DNA of 6,007 nt, from contig JAQGKN010000224.1 of the NCBI GenBank assembly GCA_028290085.1, positions 1 through 6,007 on the forward strand, in the 5' to 3' direction. How positions within the stretch are numbered: position 1 is the first letter of the stretch; every line of letters starts with the position of its first letter. The notes under the pieces were generated by a model that did no database searches, was not told the origin of the DNA, and worked only from the letters and a program-made list of their open reading frames with translations. The position numbers and the translations under genes are program-made. The stretch is from Hyphomicrobiales bacterium. GTDB taxonomy: Bacteria > Pseudomonadota > Alphaproteobacteria > Rhizobiales > Beijerinckiaceae. Below, piece by piece: positions 1 through 5,997 of the stretch.

Positions 1-230
1 CTGCGCGCTACATCGCAGTCGGCATCGGCAGCCGCCGCTATCCCTTCATCCGCTTGCGGCGCGAAGCCGTGCTGGGCAGCGAGGTGAATGTGAAGGAAGG
101 CGGCATGCAGATCGATTATGCGGAGCAGGATGCGCGCATTCATGCGATCTGGCTCGAGGAAATGGGCAAGGCCGGCATGCAGAGTGACATGGGCAAGTAT
201 ATCGACGAAACGGCACCGCCTGCGCGCTGA
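1..230 (+). CDS. C-terminal fragment of an unidentified protein
   Basis: An open frame enters from the left edge (first full codon at position 3) and ends at a TGA at 228-230, giving the last 75 residues of a larger protein. The tail reads as an arginine-rich stretch (RRYPFIRLRREA, residues 11-22), then an acidic segment around IDYAEQDARIHAIWLEEMG, and ends in ETAPPAR. There is no signal peptide, membrane segment or cofactor motif in the visible part. I do not recognise the family. Codon use resembles the neighbouring genes, and the frame runs directly into the binding-protein genes with only 49 bp between, so it is likely the upstream member of the same transcript. It could be a catabolic enzyme whose substrate is captured by the downstream binding proteins, but nothing seen in this fragment proves that. 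Confidence 0.6.
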   Translation, partial: ARYIAVGIGSRRYPFIRLRREAVLGSEVNVKEGGMQIDYAEQDARIHAIWLEEMGKAGMQSDMGKYIDETAPPAR

Positions 231-245
231 AACCATAAAAGATCC

Positions 246-265
246 CGGCTCCACGAGAGCCGTGG
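246..265 (+). other. Two mutually exclusive short hairpins before the first binding-protein gene
   Basis: CGGCTC at 246-251 is perfectly complementary to GAGCCG at 257-262 (6-bp stem, 5-nt loop). CCACG at 251-255 is perfectly complementary to CGTGG at 261-265 (5-bp stem, 5-nt loop). The two share bases, so only one can form at a time. They lie between the stop at 230 and the Shine-Dalgarno at 268. There is no run of T after them, so they are not a typical intrinsic terminator. They could be an mRNA-stability or processing structure, or chance in GC-rich DNA. Confidence 0.3.
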
Positions 266-267
266 AC

Positions 268-275
268 GGGGAGGA
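268..275 (+). promoter_or_regulatory. Shine-Dalgarno that fixes the start of the first binding protein
   Basis: GGGGAGGA lies 4 nt before the ATG at 280-282. It supports this start over the in-frame ATG at 118, which lies inside the upstream gene. The chosen start also places a signal peptide exactly at the N-terminus. Confidence 0.8.
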
Positions 276-279
276 CTTC

Positions 280-1326
280 ATGTTTCAGCAAGGCACTATC
301 AAGCTCGCCGCAGCCCTCGTTGTTTGCGCGATCGCAGGTGCCGCGCAGGCGCAGGGGGCGGCTGAATTTTACAAGGGCAAGACAATCACCATCACTGTCG
401 GCGCTGCGGCCGGTGGCGCTTACGATCTGGTCTCGCGCGCCGTCGCCAATCACATGGGACGGCATATTCCGGGCAATCCACAATTCGTCGTGTCGAATCT
501 GCCGGGTGCATCGAGCTTGCCGATGATGAACCAGCTCACCAACACCGCCAAGAAAGACGGCACGGTGATCGGCATGTCCAACAGCAATATCGCGCTGGAG
601 CGGCCGCTGAAGATGCTGTCGAAAGGCGGTGGTCATGTCGGCTTCGACGTTCGGCGCCTGCAATGGATAGGCTCGCCCGTGCAGCAGCCGCACGTTCTCT
701 GGGTGTGGCACACGGCGCCCGCACAGAATGCCGAGGATCTGAAGACCAACGTTCTCCTGATTGGTGCCACTGCGGCGGGTGGCGACAACACGATGGTCCC
801 CGTGCTGATGAACAGCGTGCTCGGCACCAAGATGAAAGTCATCTCCGGTTACGAGGGCCAGAACGATATTTTCATCGCGGCCGAACGCGGTGAAATCCAC
901 GGCAACAGTGCCGTGCTGCCAAACCTCACATCCGCCAAGCCAGACTGGGTGCGCGACAAGAAGGTGCGGATCCTAGTGCAGTTCGGAGCGAAGCGGCTCG
1001 CGGCCTTGCCTGATGTGCCAACTGCTGTCGAGCTTGCGAAAAACACCGAGGATCGTGAGATGCTGCGATTCTATGCGCTGAAGTTCAGCATGGCCTATCC
1101 GTTCGTCGTCGCACCCGATGTGCCGGCGGATCGTGTGGCCACCCTGCGCAAGGGGTTCGACGAGACCATGACTGATCCGCAATTTTTGGCCGAAGCCAAG
1201 CGGCTAGGACTCGATATCGATCCTTTCAGCGGCATGCAGATGGCGCAATTGATTGAGGAAATCGAGCGCGCGCCAAAGGCTATCGTCGAGCGTGTCGCCG
1301 ACATCATCAATTCAGAGAAGAAATAA
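280..1326 (+). CDS. TctC/Bug-family periplasmic solute-binding protein (first of a pair)
   Basis: Predicted 348-residue periplasmic binding protein of the tripartite tricarboxylate transporter receptor (Bug/TctC) family. Such proteins capture organic acids or related small solutes and either deliver them to a TctAB membrane complex or act as sensors. Residues 1-24 form a Sec signal peptide: a Lys at 8, a hydrophobic core at 9-21, and AQA before the likely cut after Ala24. The mature protein opens with the family strand-loop GKTITITVGAAAGGAYD (33-49), the position of the ligand-binding loop that reads PGGxxD in many relatives. It continues with IPGNP (63-67), KDGTVIG (92-98), KVISGYEG (186-193), a GEIHG segment (204-208) and LPDVPT (243-248). 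Length is normal for the family, perhaps slightly long. It sits 49 bp after the preceding gene and 11 bp before its paralogue, so it is probably co-transcribed with both. The Cys16 in the signal peptide is not in a lipobox. The substrate is unknown, and no membrane permease gene lies in the window. Confidence 0.9.
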   Translation: MFQQGTIKLAAALVVCAIAGAAQAQGAAEFYKGKTITITVGAAAGGAYDLVSRAVANHMGRHIPGNPQFVVSNLPGASSLPMMNQLTNTAKKDGTVIGMSNSNIALERPLKMLSKGGGHVGFDVRRLQWIGSPVQQPHVLWVWHTAPAQNAEDLKTNVLLIGATAAGGDNTMVPVLMNSVLGTKMKVISGYEGQNDIFIAAERGEIHGNSAVLPNLTSAKPDWVRDKKVRILVQFGAKRLAALPDVPTAVELAKNTEDREMLRFYALKFSMAYPFVVAPDVPADRVATLRKGFDETMTDPQFLAEAKRLGLDIDPFSGMQMAQLIEEIERAPKAIVERVADIINSEKK

Positions 1327-1333
1327 GGGAGGA
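1327..1333 (+). promoter_or_regulatory. Shine-Dalgarno of the second binding protein
   Basis: GGGAGGA directly follows the TAA stop (1324-1326) of the preceding gene and lies 4 nt before the ATG at 1338. Stop codon and ribosome-binding site touch, which favours re-initiation or coupled translation of the two binding proteins. Confidence 0.8.
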
Positions 1334-1337
1334 CGCG

Positions 1338-2357
1338 ATGTCCGGATTGAAATGGATCGCAGCCGGTCTCGTGCTCGTGTCGAGCGGCGCGCAGGCGCAG
1401 GACGAGATGTTCTTCAAGGACAAGCAGATCAAAATCGTCGTCGGATCATCGGCGGGGTCGGGCTATGACATCAATGCGCGTGTTCTCGCGCGGCATTTCG
1501 GCGATCATATTCCGGGCAAGCCGACGGTGATCGTGCAGAACCAGGTCGGTGCGGGCAGCGCCACCATGGCGACAACGCTCTACAACTCATCGCCGCGCGA
1601 TGGCACGGTGATCGGCGCGGCGATCAATGGCATGCCGACCCTGCATCTTCTTGCGCCGGAACTGGTGCGCTTCGATCCCGTGAAATTCAACTGGCTTGGG
1701 AGCACCAATCACGACACGCAGGTATCCTACGTCTGGAAGGGCGCGCCTGTGCAAAGTGTCGAGGAGTTGCGCAACACGCAACTCGTTGTAGGCGCGACCA
1801 CGCCGGGCACGACGCAGGTTGATTTTCCCGTCATGGCGCAACAGATTCTTGGCCTGAAATACAAGGTCATCAGCGGCTATGAGGGCACCACCAACATCCA
1901 TGTCGCCATGGAGCGTGGCGAGGTGCAGGGCATGGGCGCGAATGCCTGGATGAGCCTGAGAGCGCTGAACACCAACTGGCTCGACGAGGGCAAGGTGAAG
2001 GTCATCCTGCAATATGGGCTCGACAAGAATCCCGATCTGCCGAACGTGCCGACCGTGTTCAGCCTCGCAACAAACGACGCCGACAGGCAGGCCCTGAAGC
2101 TGATTGTGTCGCGGCTTGAATATGGGCGTCCCTTCTTCCTGCCGCCCGAGGTGCCCGCCGCCCGCGTGCAAATCCTCCGTCGTGCCTTTGACGAGACGAT
2201 GAAGGACCCTGCCTATCTCGCGGACGCGGCGAAGACGCAGCTCGAAGTCAGCCCGATGACTGGCGAGGATGTCGCCAAGCTCGTCGAGCAGGTGTCTGCG
2301 ACACCGCCCGACGTCGTGGCGCGCGTCAAAGCCGCGCTGAAATCAGCGGGGAATTGA
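1338..2357 (+). CDS. TctC/Bug-family periplasmic solute-binding protein (second of a pair)
   Basis: Predicted 339-residue paralogue of the preceding gene and a member of the same TctC/Bug receptor family. The signal peptide is compact: Lys5, hydrophobic 6-16, AQA at 18-20 and a probable cut after Ala20. The mature protein keeps the family landmarks in the same order: KDKQIKIVVGSSAGSGYD (27-44), HIPGKP (57-62), GAGSA (71-75), RDGTVIG (87-93), GATTPGT (152-158), KVISGYEG (176-183), GEVQGMG (194-200), LPNVPT (234-239) and FDETMKDPAYL (284-294). It differs from the first copy in the ligand loops (SSAGSGYD against AAAGGAYD; TTPGTT against TAAGGD), so the two probably bind different ligands. By eye the identity is around 40 percent (not computed). 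Its last 15 bases overlap the end of the convergent molybdopterin-subunit gene. The substrate is unknown. Confidence 0.9.
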   Translation: MSGLKWIAAGLVLVSSGAQAQDEMFFKDKQIKIVVGSSAGSGYDINARVLARHFGDHIPGKPTVIVQNQVGAGSATMATTLYNSSPRDGTVIGAAINGMPTLHLLAPELVRFDPVKFNWLGSTNHDTQVSYVWKGAPVQSVEELRNTQLVVGATTPGTTQVDFPVMAQQILGLKYKVISGYEGTTNIHVAMERGEVQGMGANAWMSLRALNTNWLDEGKVKVILQYGLDKNPDLPNVPTVFSLATNDADRQALKLIVSRLEYGRPFFLPPEVPAARVQILRRAFDETMKDPAYLADAAKTQLEVSPMTGEDVAKLVEQVSATPPDVVARVKAALKSAGN

Positions 2358-2370
2358 TCCGCTCTTCAGC
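2336..2370. terminator. Imperfect hairpin across the convergent gene ends (possible bidirectional terminator)
   Basis: GCTGAA (2336-2341) pairs with TTCAGC (2365-2370), and AGCGG (2345-2349) pairs with CCGCT (2359-2363). ATC on one side and a single C on the other form an internal bulge, and the loop is 9 nt. The structure is centred on the region where the two stop codons overlap (2343-2357), so both transcripts would carry it at their 3' end. There is no proper T-tract on the plus side, and only a short TTT further along on the minus side. It may therefore act in mRNA 3'-end stability or Rho-assisted termination rather than as a classic intrinsic terminator. Confidence 0.35.
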
Positions 2371-4667
2371 CCGTCGATGATGCGCTTGAGGCGTTGCGGC
2401 GTCACCGGCAGACTGGTGATGGCGCCGGGATGCCCAAGCGCGTCGTCGATGGCAGAGGCAATCGCAGCGCCGACAGCCGCGATGCCGCTTTCGCCCGCGC
2501 CCTTGATGCCCAGAGGATTGCGCGTGCTCGGCGCATCCTCGGCTATGATCACATCCACTGGCGGTACTTCGCTGAGGGTCGGCAGGAGATAGTCGGCGAA
2601 GGTGACGCAAAGCGGTTCGCCGCGCTCGTCGTAGAGGAATTCCTCATAGAGCGCACCGCCAAGGCCCTGCACGAAGCCGCCGAGAATCTGCCCGCGTACC
2701 AGCATTGGATTGATGGCGCGGCCGATGTCATAAGCGATGACATAGCGCTCCACGATGACGGCGCCAGTCTCGCGATCGATGCGCACGACTGCGATCTGAT
2801 TGCCGTAGGGGTAGGTCTGATGCGCTGTGTCGAACCAGCCCTCGGCGCTGAGTCCTGGATCGCTTCCGCGCCGTGTCGGCGATGACGGGCGCAAATGATG
2901 GGCGATCTGGCCCAGGCTGATGGATGGGCCGCCTTCACGGTCCCGCTGGATGACCTCGCCGTTGACGATATCGAGCGCGGCGGGATCGCTCTGCAGCAGT
3001 TCGGCCGCCACTGCGAGTGCTTTCTCGCGTACCTTGGTCGCAGCAGCATGAACGGCATTGGCTGTCATGACGGTGGCGCGCGAAGCGTGCGCGCCGATGC
3101 CGTATTCAATGCGATTGGTCTGGCCATGCACGACGCGAACGCGGCGGTAGTCGCTGCCAAGCGCCTGCGCGCAGACCTGCGCCATTACGGTTTCGAAGCC
3201 CTGACCGACGGAGGCTCCGCCAGTGATGACTTCAATTTCGCCTGTCGTATCGACATTGACCTTTGCGCCGTCGCTCGGACCGAGCCCGCTCTTCTCGACG
3301 AAGAGTGCGAGGCCCGCGCCGACGCATTCACCTTTTGCCCGGCGCTCTGCGAGTTCGCGCTGCAGATCGTCCCAGCCGATCAGCGCCAGCGACTTGTCGA
3401 GAAGTCCCTCGTAGTCGCCGGAATCGTAGGACACGTCGTCTTCGAGCACGCTGAGAGGGCGTGCATAAGGCATCTCATCCGAGCGAATGAGATTGCGGCG
3501 GCGGACGTCGACGCGCGAGATCTCGAGACGTTCTGCAATGGCGTCGAGCAGGCGTTCGCGGATGAAATTGGTCTCGTAGCGGCCGGGTGCGCGATAGGTC
3601 GCCGCCGGAGTCTTGTTGGTGAGCCGGTAATGGCCCGTAGCCTTGTACGCGCCCAGATGATAGGGGCCGGGCAGGATGCCACAGGTCGTCTCTGCCACGC
3701 GCATCGCATGGGTGCGTGGATAGGCGCCCTGGTCGTGCCAGAACTCATTGTCGATGGCGAGCAACGTGCCCTCTGCGTCAACGGCTGCGCGGATCTTGTG
3801 CCGCTGCTGGCGCGAGTGATTGGTGGCGATGAGATGTTCCCGGCGATCCTCGATCCATTTCACCGCGCCTTCAAAACGCAGCGCGGCTGCGAGAACCAGG
3901 ATGTCCTCGGGATAGATCTCGCCGCGCACGCCGAAACCACCACCGACATGGACTTCGAAGAGATGCAAGGCGGCGGTGCTGCGGCCGAAGAGGCGCGCGA
4001 GAGACTCGCGGTTCTTGTGCGGAACTTTCGCAGCACCGTGCAATTCCAGCACGTCGCGTGCGGTGTCGTAGCGGCCGATGGCGCCGCGTGTTTCGAGCGG
4101 CACGCCGGAGTGGCGGCCCACCGAAAGATCGAGTTCGACGACGGCATGGGCGCTGGCAAAGGCGCTTTCGACGTCGCCAAAGCCCTGCGTCACGATCGCG
4201 GCTTCAGTCGAGAGACCCGGCGCGAATTCACCAGGCGTCGCATCGGCGGCGATAATGACCGGCAGTTCCTCGACCTCAATGGTCACGAGGTCTGCTGCAT
4301 CCTCCGCGATGTAGGCATCTGTTGCGAAGACCGCTGCGACGGGCTCCCCGACATAGCGCAGCATGTCGCGTGCGAGCACGGGCTGGCGATAGGGCTCAAG
4401 CTTCTCGATCTTGCCTTCGCGGAAATCGATGGGGCCGATTTCCGGAATGTCCTGCGCAGTCCACACGGCGCGCACGCCGGGCAGAGCGAGTGCCGCCTCC
4501 ACCGAGATCGACAGGATGCGCGCATGGGCATGACTCGAGCGCACAATGCGCATGTGCAGCTGATGCGGAAACGACATGTCGCCGACGAACCGGCCCTTGC
4601 CGGTGACGAGCGGCAAGTCTTCGATGCGTGTCAGAGACTGGCCGATGAGATTGTTATCGCGGGTCAT
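2343..4667 (-). CDS. Molybdopterin-binding large subunit of a xanthine dehydrogenase/CoxL-type hydroxylase
   Basis: Predicted 774-residue catalytic subunit of a three-subunit molybdenum hydroxylase, which inserts water-derived oxygen into a substrate C-H bond and passes the electrons to the [2Fe-2S] and FAD subunits encoded upstream. The N-terminal domain starts with IGQSLTRIEDLPLVTGKGRFVGD (8-30), the hallmark opening of the family. Mo-cofactor motifs follow in order: GGGFG (242-246), YRAPGR (358-363), GQGFE (488-492), GIGAHASRA (523-531), DIGRAINP (647-654), GGFVQGLGGALYEE (663-676) and KGAGESG (722-728). Glu726 is at the position of the catalytic glutamate in this family. The form I CO dehydrogenase signature AYxCSFR is absent, so a true aerobic CO dehydrogenase is unlikely. 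The substrate (an aldehyde, purine-like or other N-heterocycle) cannot be read from the sequence. The length is typical. The ATG overlaps the stop of the small-subunit gene by 4 bases, and GAAGG (4679-4675) lies 7 nt before it. The accessory genes needed to insert the sulfurated cofactor are not in the window. Confidence 0.92.
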   Translation of the reverse strand: MTRDNNLIGQSLTRIEDLPLVTGKGRFVGDMSFPHQLHMRIVRSSHAHARILSISVEAALALPGVRAVWTAQDIPEIGPIDFREGKIEKLEPYRQPVLARDMLRYVGEPVAAVFATDAYIAEDAADLVTIEVEELPVIIAADATPGEFAPGLSTEAAIVTQGFGDVESAFASAHAVVELDLSVGRHSGVPLETRGAIGRYDTARDVLELHGAAKVPHKNRESLARLFGRSTAALHLFEVHVGGGFGVRGEIYPEDILVLAAALRFEGAVKWIEDRREHLIATNHSRQQRHKIRAAVDAEGTLLAIDNEFWHDQGAYPRTHAMRVAETTCGILPGPYHLGAYKATGHYRLTNKTPAATYRAPGRYETNFIRERLLDAIAERLEISRVDVRRRNLIRSDEMPYARPLSVLEDDVSYDSGDYEGLLDKSLALIGWDDLQRELAERRAKGECVGAGLALFVEKSGLGPSDGAKVNVDTTGEIEVITGGASVGQGFETVMAQVCAQALGSDYRRVRVVHGQTNRIEYGIGAHASRATVMTANAVHAAATKVREKALAVAAELLQSDPAALDIVNGEVIQRDREGGPSISLGQIAHHLRPSSPTRRGSDPGLSAEGWFDTAHQTYPYGNQIAVVRIDRETGAVIVERYVIAYDIGRAINPMLVRGQILGGFVQGLGGALYEEFLYDERGEPLCVTFADYLLPTLSEVPPVDVIIAEDAPSTRNPLGIKGAGESGIAAVGAAIASAIDDALGHPGAITSLPVTPQRLKRIIDGLKSGSIPR
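4664..4667 (-). promoter_or_regulatory. ATGA stop/start overlap between small and large subunit genes
   Basis: On the minus strand the ATG of the large subunit (4667-4665) and the TGA of the small subunit (4666-4664) share two bases. With GAAGG 7 nt upstream, this points to coupled translation and balanced subunit production. Confidence 0.85.
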
Positions 4668-5143
4668 CGTGCTGCCTTCATCTGTTCCGCGGCAGCGCGC
4701 ACGGCTTTCACGATGTTCTCATAGCCGGTGCAGCGGCACAGGTTCGACGACAGGATGTCGCGCAATTCGTCGTCTGCAATGTCAGGGTCGCGCTCGAGCA
4801 CGCCGGTTGCGAGCATCAGGAAGCCGGGCGTGCAATAGCCGCATTGCAACGCGTGATGTTCGATGAACGCGCTTTGCAGCGGGTGCAACTCGTTGCCCTT
4901 GGCGAGACCTTCGACGGTACGCAAGGTGCGGCCATCGGCCTGAACTGCAAACATGAGGCAGGAGCGCACGGTTTCACCATCGACGATGATGGTGCAGGCG
5001 CCGCAGACGCCGTGCTCACAACCCAGATGCGTGCCCGTGAGATTGCAGTCGTCGCGAAGCGCATCGGCCAGGGTTTTGCGGGGCTCGACGCGGATGTCGT
5101 AACGGCGCCCGTTCACATAAAGAGAGATGTCTTGCTTGGTCAT
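4664..5143 (-). CDS. [2Fe-2S] small subunit of the molybdenum hydroxylase (CoxS-type)
   Basis: Predicted 159-residue iron-sulfur subunit that carries electrons from the Mo centre to FAD. The N-terminal plant-ferredoxin-like domain has a complete [2Fe-2S] site: Cys42, Cys47 and Cys50 in GCEHGVCGAC, then Cys62 in RSC. The C-terminal helical domain has the second site: Cys101 and Cys104 in CGYC, then Cys136 and Cys138 in NLCRCTGYENIV. All eight cysteine ligands are present and spaced as the family requires. The ATG at 5143 was chosen because it starts the usual MTKxDISLYVNG-like sequence and makes a 4-base overlap with the stop of the FAD-subunit gene. A longer open frame reaching back to 5392 would only read through the FAD gene in another frame. 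The Shine-Dalgarno is weak (CAGG about 7 nt upstream), so translation probably depends on ribosomes arriving from the FAD-subunit gene. That matters because that gene has an early stop codon. Confidence 0.95.
   Translation of the reverse strand: MTKQDISLYVNGRRYDIRVEPRKTLADALRDDCNLTGTHLGCEHGVCGACTIIVDGETVRSCLMFAVQADGRTLRTVEGLAKGNELHPLQSAFIEHHALQCGYCTPGFLMLATGVLERDPDIADDELRDILSSNLCRCTGYENIVKAVRAAAEQMKAAR
5140..5143 (-). promoter_or_regulatory. ATGA stop/start overlap between FAD and small subunit genes
   Basis: The TGA of the FAD subunit (5142-5140) and the ATG of the small subunit (5143-5141) share two bases. This is the second such junction in the operon, and it implies that translation of the FAD gene feeds translation of the small subunit. 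Confidence 0.85.
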
Positions 5144-5997
5144 GCGCAGGCCTGTTCGAATGCTTGGCGGCTCAGCGAGGCCACGAGATCGCGGCGATAG
5201 TCGCCGCTCGTCACGGCGTCTTCGAGCGGATCGAGGGCGGCAGCGGCTATCGTCGCGGCTGCGTCCCAGGTGGCTTGCACAGGCTCGGCGCCGTTCAAGA
5301 ACGCTTCCACTTCCGGCAGGCGTCTCGGAAAGGCTTCGGCCCCGCCAATGCCGAAACGTGGCTCGACGATGCGGCCATTCTCGATGCGCCACGCCACGAG
5401 AACCATGCCGATTGCGAAATCACCCGCGCGGCGGCTGAATTCACAGAAGCCGGTTCTCGTGCCGGCAGGCAGCAGGGGCAGGCGGGCCTCGACGAGAATC
5501 TCATCGGGACGCAGCGACGTCGTCATCACGGCCTCAAAATATTCACGTACCGGAATTTCTCGCGTTCCCGCCACGCTGCGCGCGACCAGAACGGCATCGA
5601 GCATTGCTGCTACCGCGCACCATTCGGAGGCAGGATCGGCGTGGGCGAGGCTGCCGCAGAAGGTGCCGCGCGTGCGGATGGGGTGGTGGGCGATCCTGCG
5701 CATCACCTTGGCGAGAAAGTCACCTGTCGGTCCGTCCAGCGCGCCGGGCCGGAAAGCCGCGTGGCGCACGCGCGCGCCGATGTGCAGAGTGTTGCCTTCG
5801 ACCGCGAGCCTGTCGAGCCCCTCGACCTCGTTGATGTCGACGAGATGCGGCGGCCGCGCCATGCGGAAAGCCATGATGGGTACGAGGCTCTGGCCGCCTG
5901 CGAGCACACCCCCGTCATCGGGTGAGACATCGGCAAGAATGCGCAGCGCAACTTCTATGGTCTATGCGCGATGATGAATGAATGGGGCCGGCTTCAC
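5140..5997 (-). CDS. FAD-binding medium subunit of the molybdenum hydroxylase (CoxM-type), interrupted by an early in-frame TAG
   Basis: Predicted FAD subunit that passes electrons from the [2Fe-2S] subunit to the final acceptor. Read from a GTG at 5997-5995 behind GAGGA, the frame spans 285 codons plus the stop, the family's usual length, and opens with the typical (M)KPAPFIHHRA. Codon 12 is TAG (5964-5962), after which the same frame resumes with TIEVALRILADV and stays open to the TGA at 5142-5140. FAD-site motif 1 is AGGQS (33-37), matching CoxM AGGxS. Motif 2 is RGTFCGSLAHADPASE (110-125), where CoxM has TIGG, so I-G has become F-C. The C-terminal domain shows the usual FGIGGAEAFPRRLPEVEAFL segment (215-234). 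The stretch from a GTG at 5907 (codon 31) is continuously open for 255 residues and would keep both FAD motifs but lose the first strand and helix of the fold. No good ribosome-binding site precedes that GTG. The gene is thus either a recent pseudogene, a shortened active gene, or affected by a sequencing error. The family assignment itself is secure. Confidence 0.85.
5962..5964 (-). other. In-frame amber stop (codon 12) in the FAD-subunit gene
   Basis: The minus-strand codons around it are CGC GCA TAG ACC ATA GAA, reading R-A-stop-T-I-E. Protein similarity to CoxM-type N-termini continues on both sides in the same frame, so this is a point substitution and not a frameshift. CAG (Gln), GAG (Glu) or AAG (Lys) are one-base neighbours of TAG at a position that varies in the family. 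Confidence 0.85.

Noticed and set aside
118..279. Upstream ATG extension of the first binding protein
   Set aside because: It would overlap the preceding gene in another frame and bury the signal peptide 54 residues inside. The ATG at 280 has a strong ribosome-binding site.
319..330. Possible lipoprotein cysteine (LVVC) in the first signal peptide
   Set aside because: The residue before Cys16 is Val rather than Gly/Ala/Ser, and a normal AQA signal-peptidase I site follows at 22-24.
46..900. 284-codon minus-strand frame
   Set aside because: It lies antisense to the upstream gene tail and the first binding protein. It has no recognisable domain and crosses a real intergenic gap.
2895..4724. 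609-codon open frame on the plus strand opposite the molybdopterin subunit
   Set aside because: Long antisense frames are expected opposite GC-rich genes. Its translation shows no recognisable domain, while the minus strand carries all family motifs.
5144..5392. N-terminal extension of the [2Fe-2S] subunit
   Set aside because: The extra 83 residues are out-of-frame FAD-subunit sequence. The ATG at 5143 gives the canonical N-terminus and an ATGA junction.
5164..5925. 253-codon plus-strand frame opposite the FAD subunit
   Set aside because: It is the antisense shadow of a clearly conserved CoxM-type protein, with no motif of its own.
5970..5984. Short GATGATGAATGAATGG repeat-like stretch
   Set aside because: Too short and imperfect to be a functional repeat; it encodes the His-His-Ile-Phe part of the FAD-subunit N-terminus.
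5962..5997. Frameshift as the cause of the broken FAD-subunit N-terminus
   Set aside because: Similarity to the family N-terminus continues in the same frame on both sides of the TAG, so a substitution explains it without any insertion or deletion.
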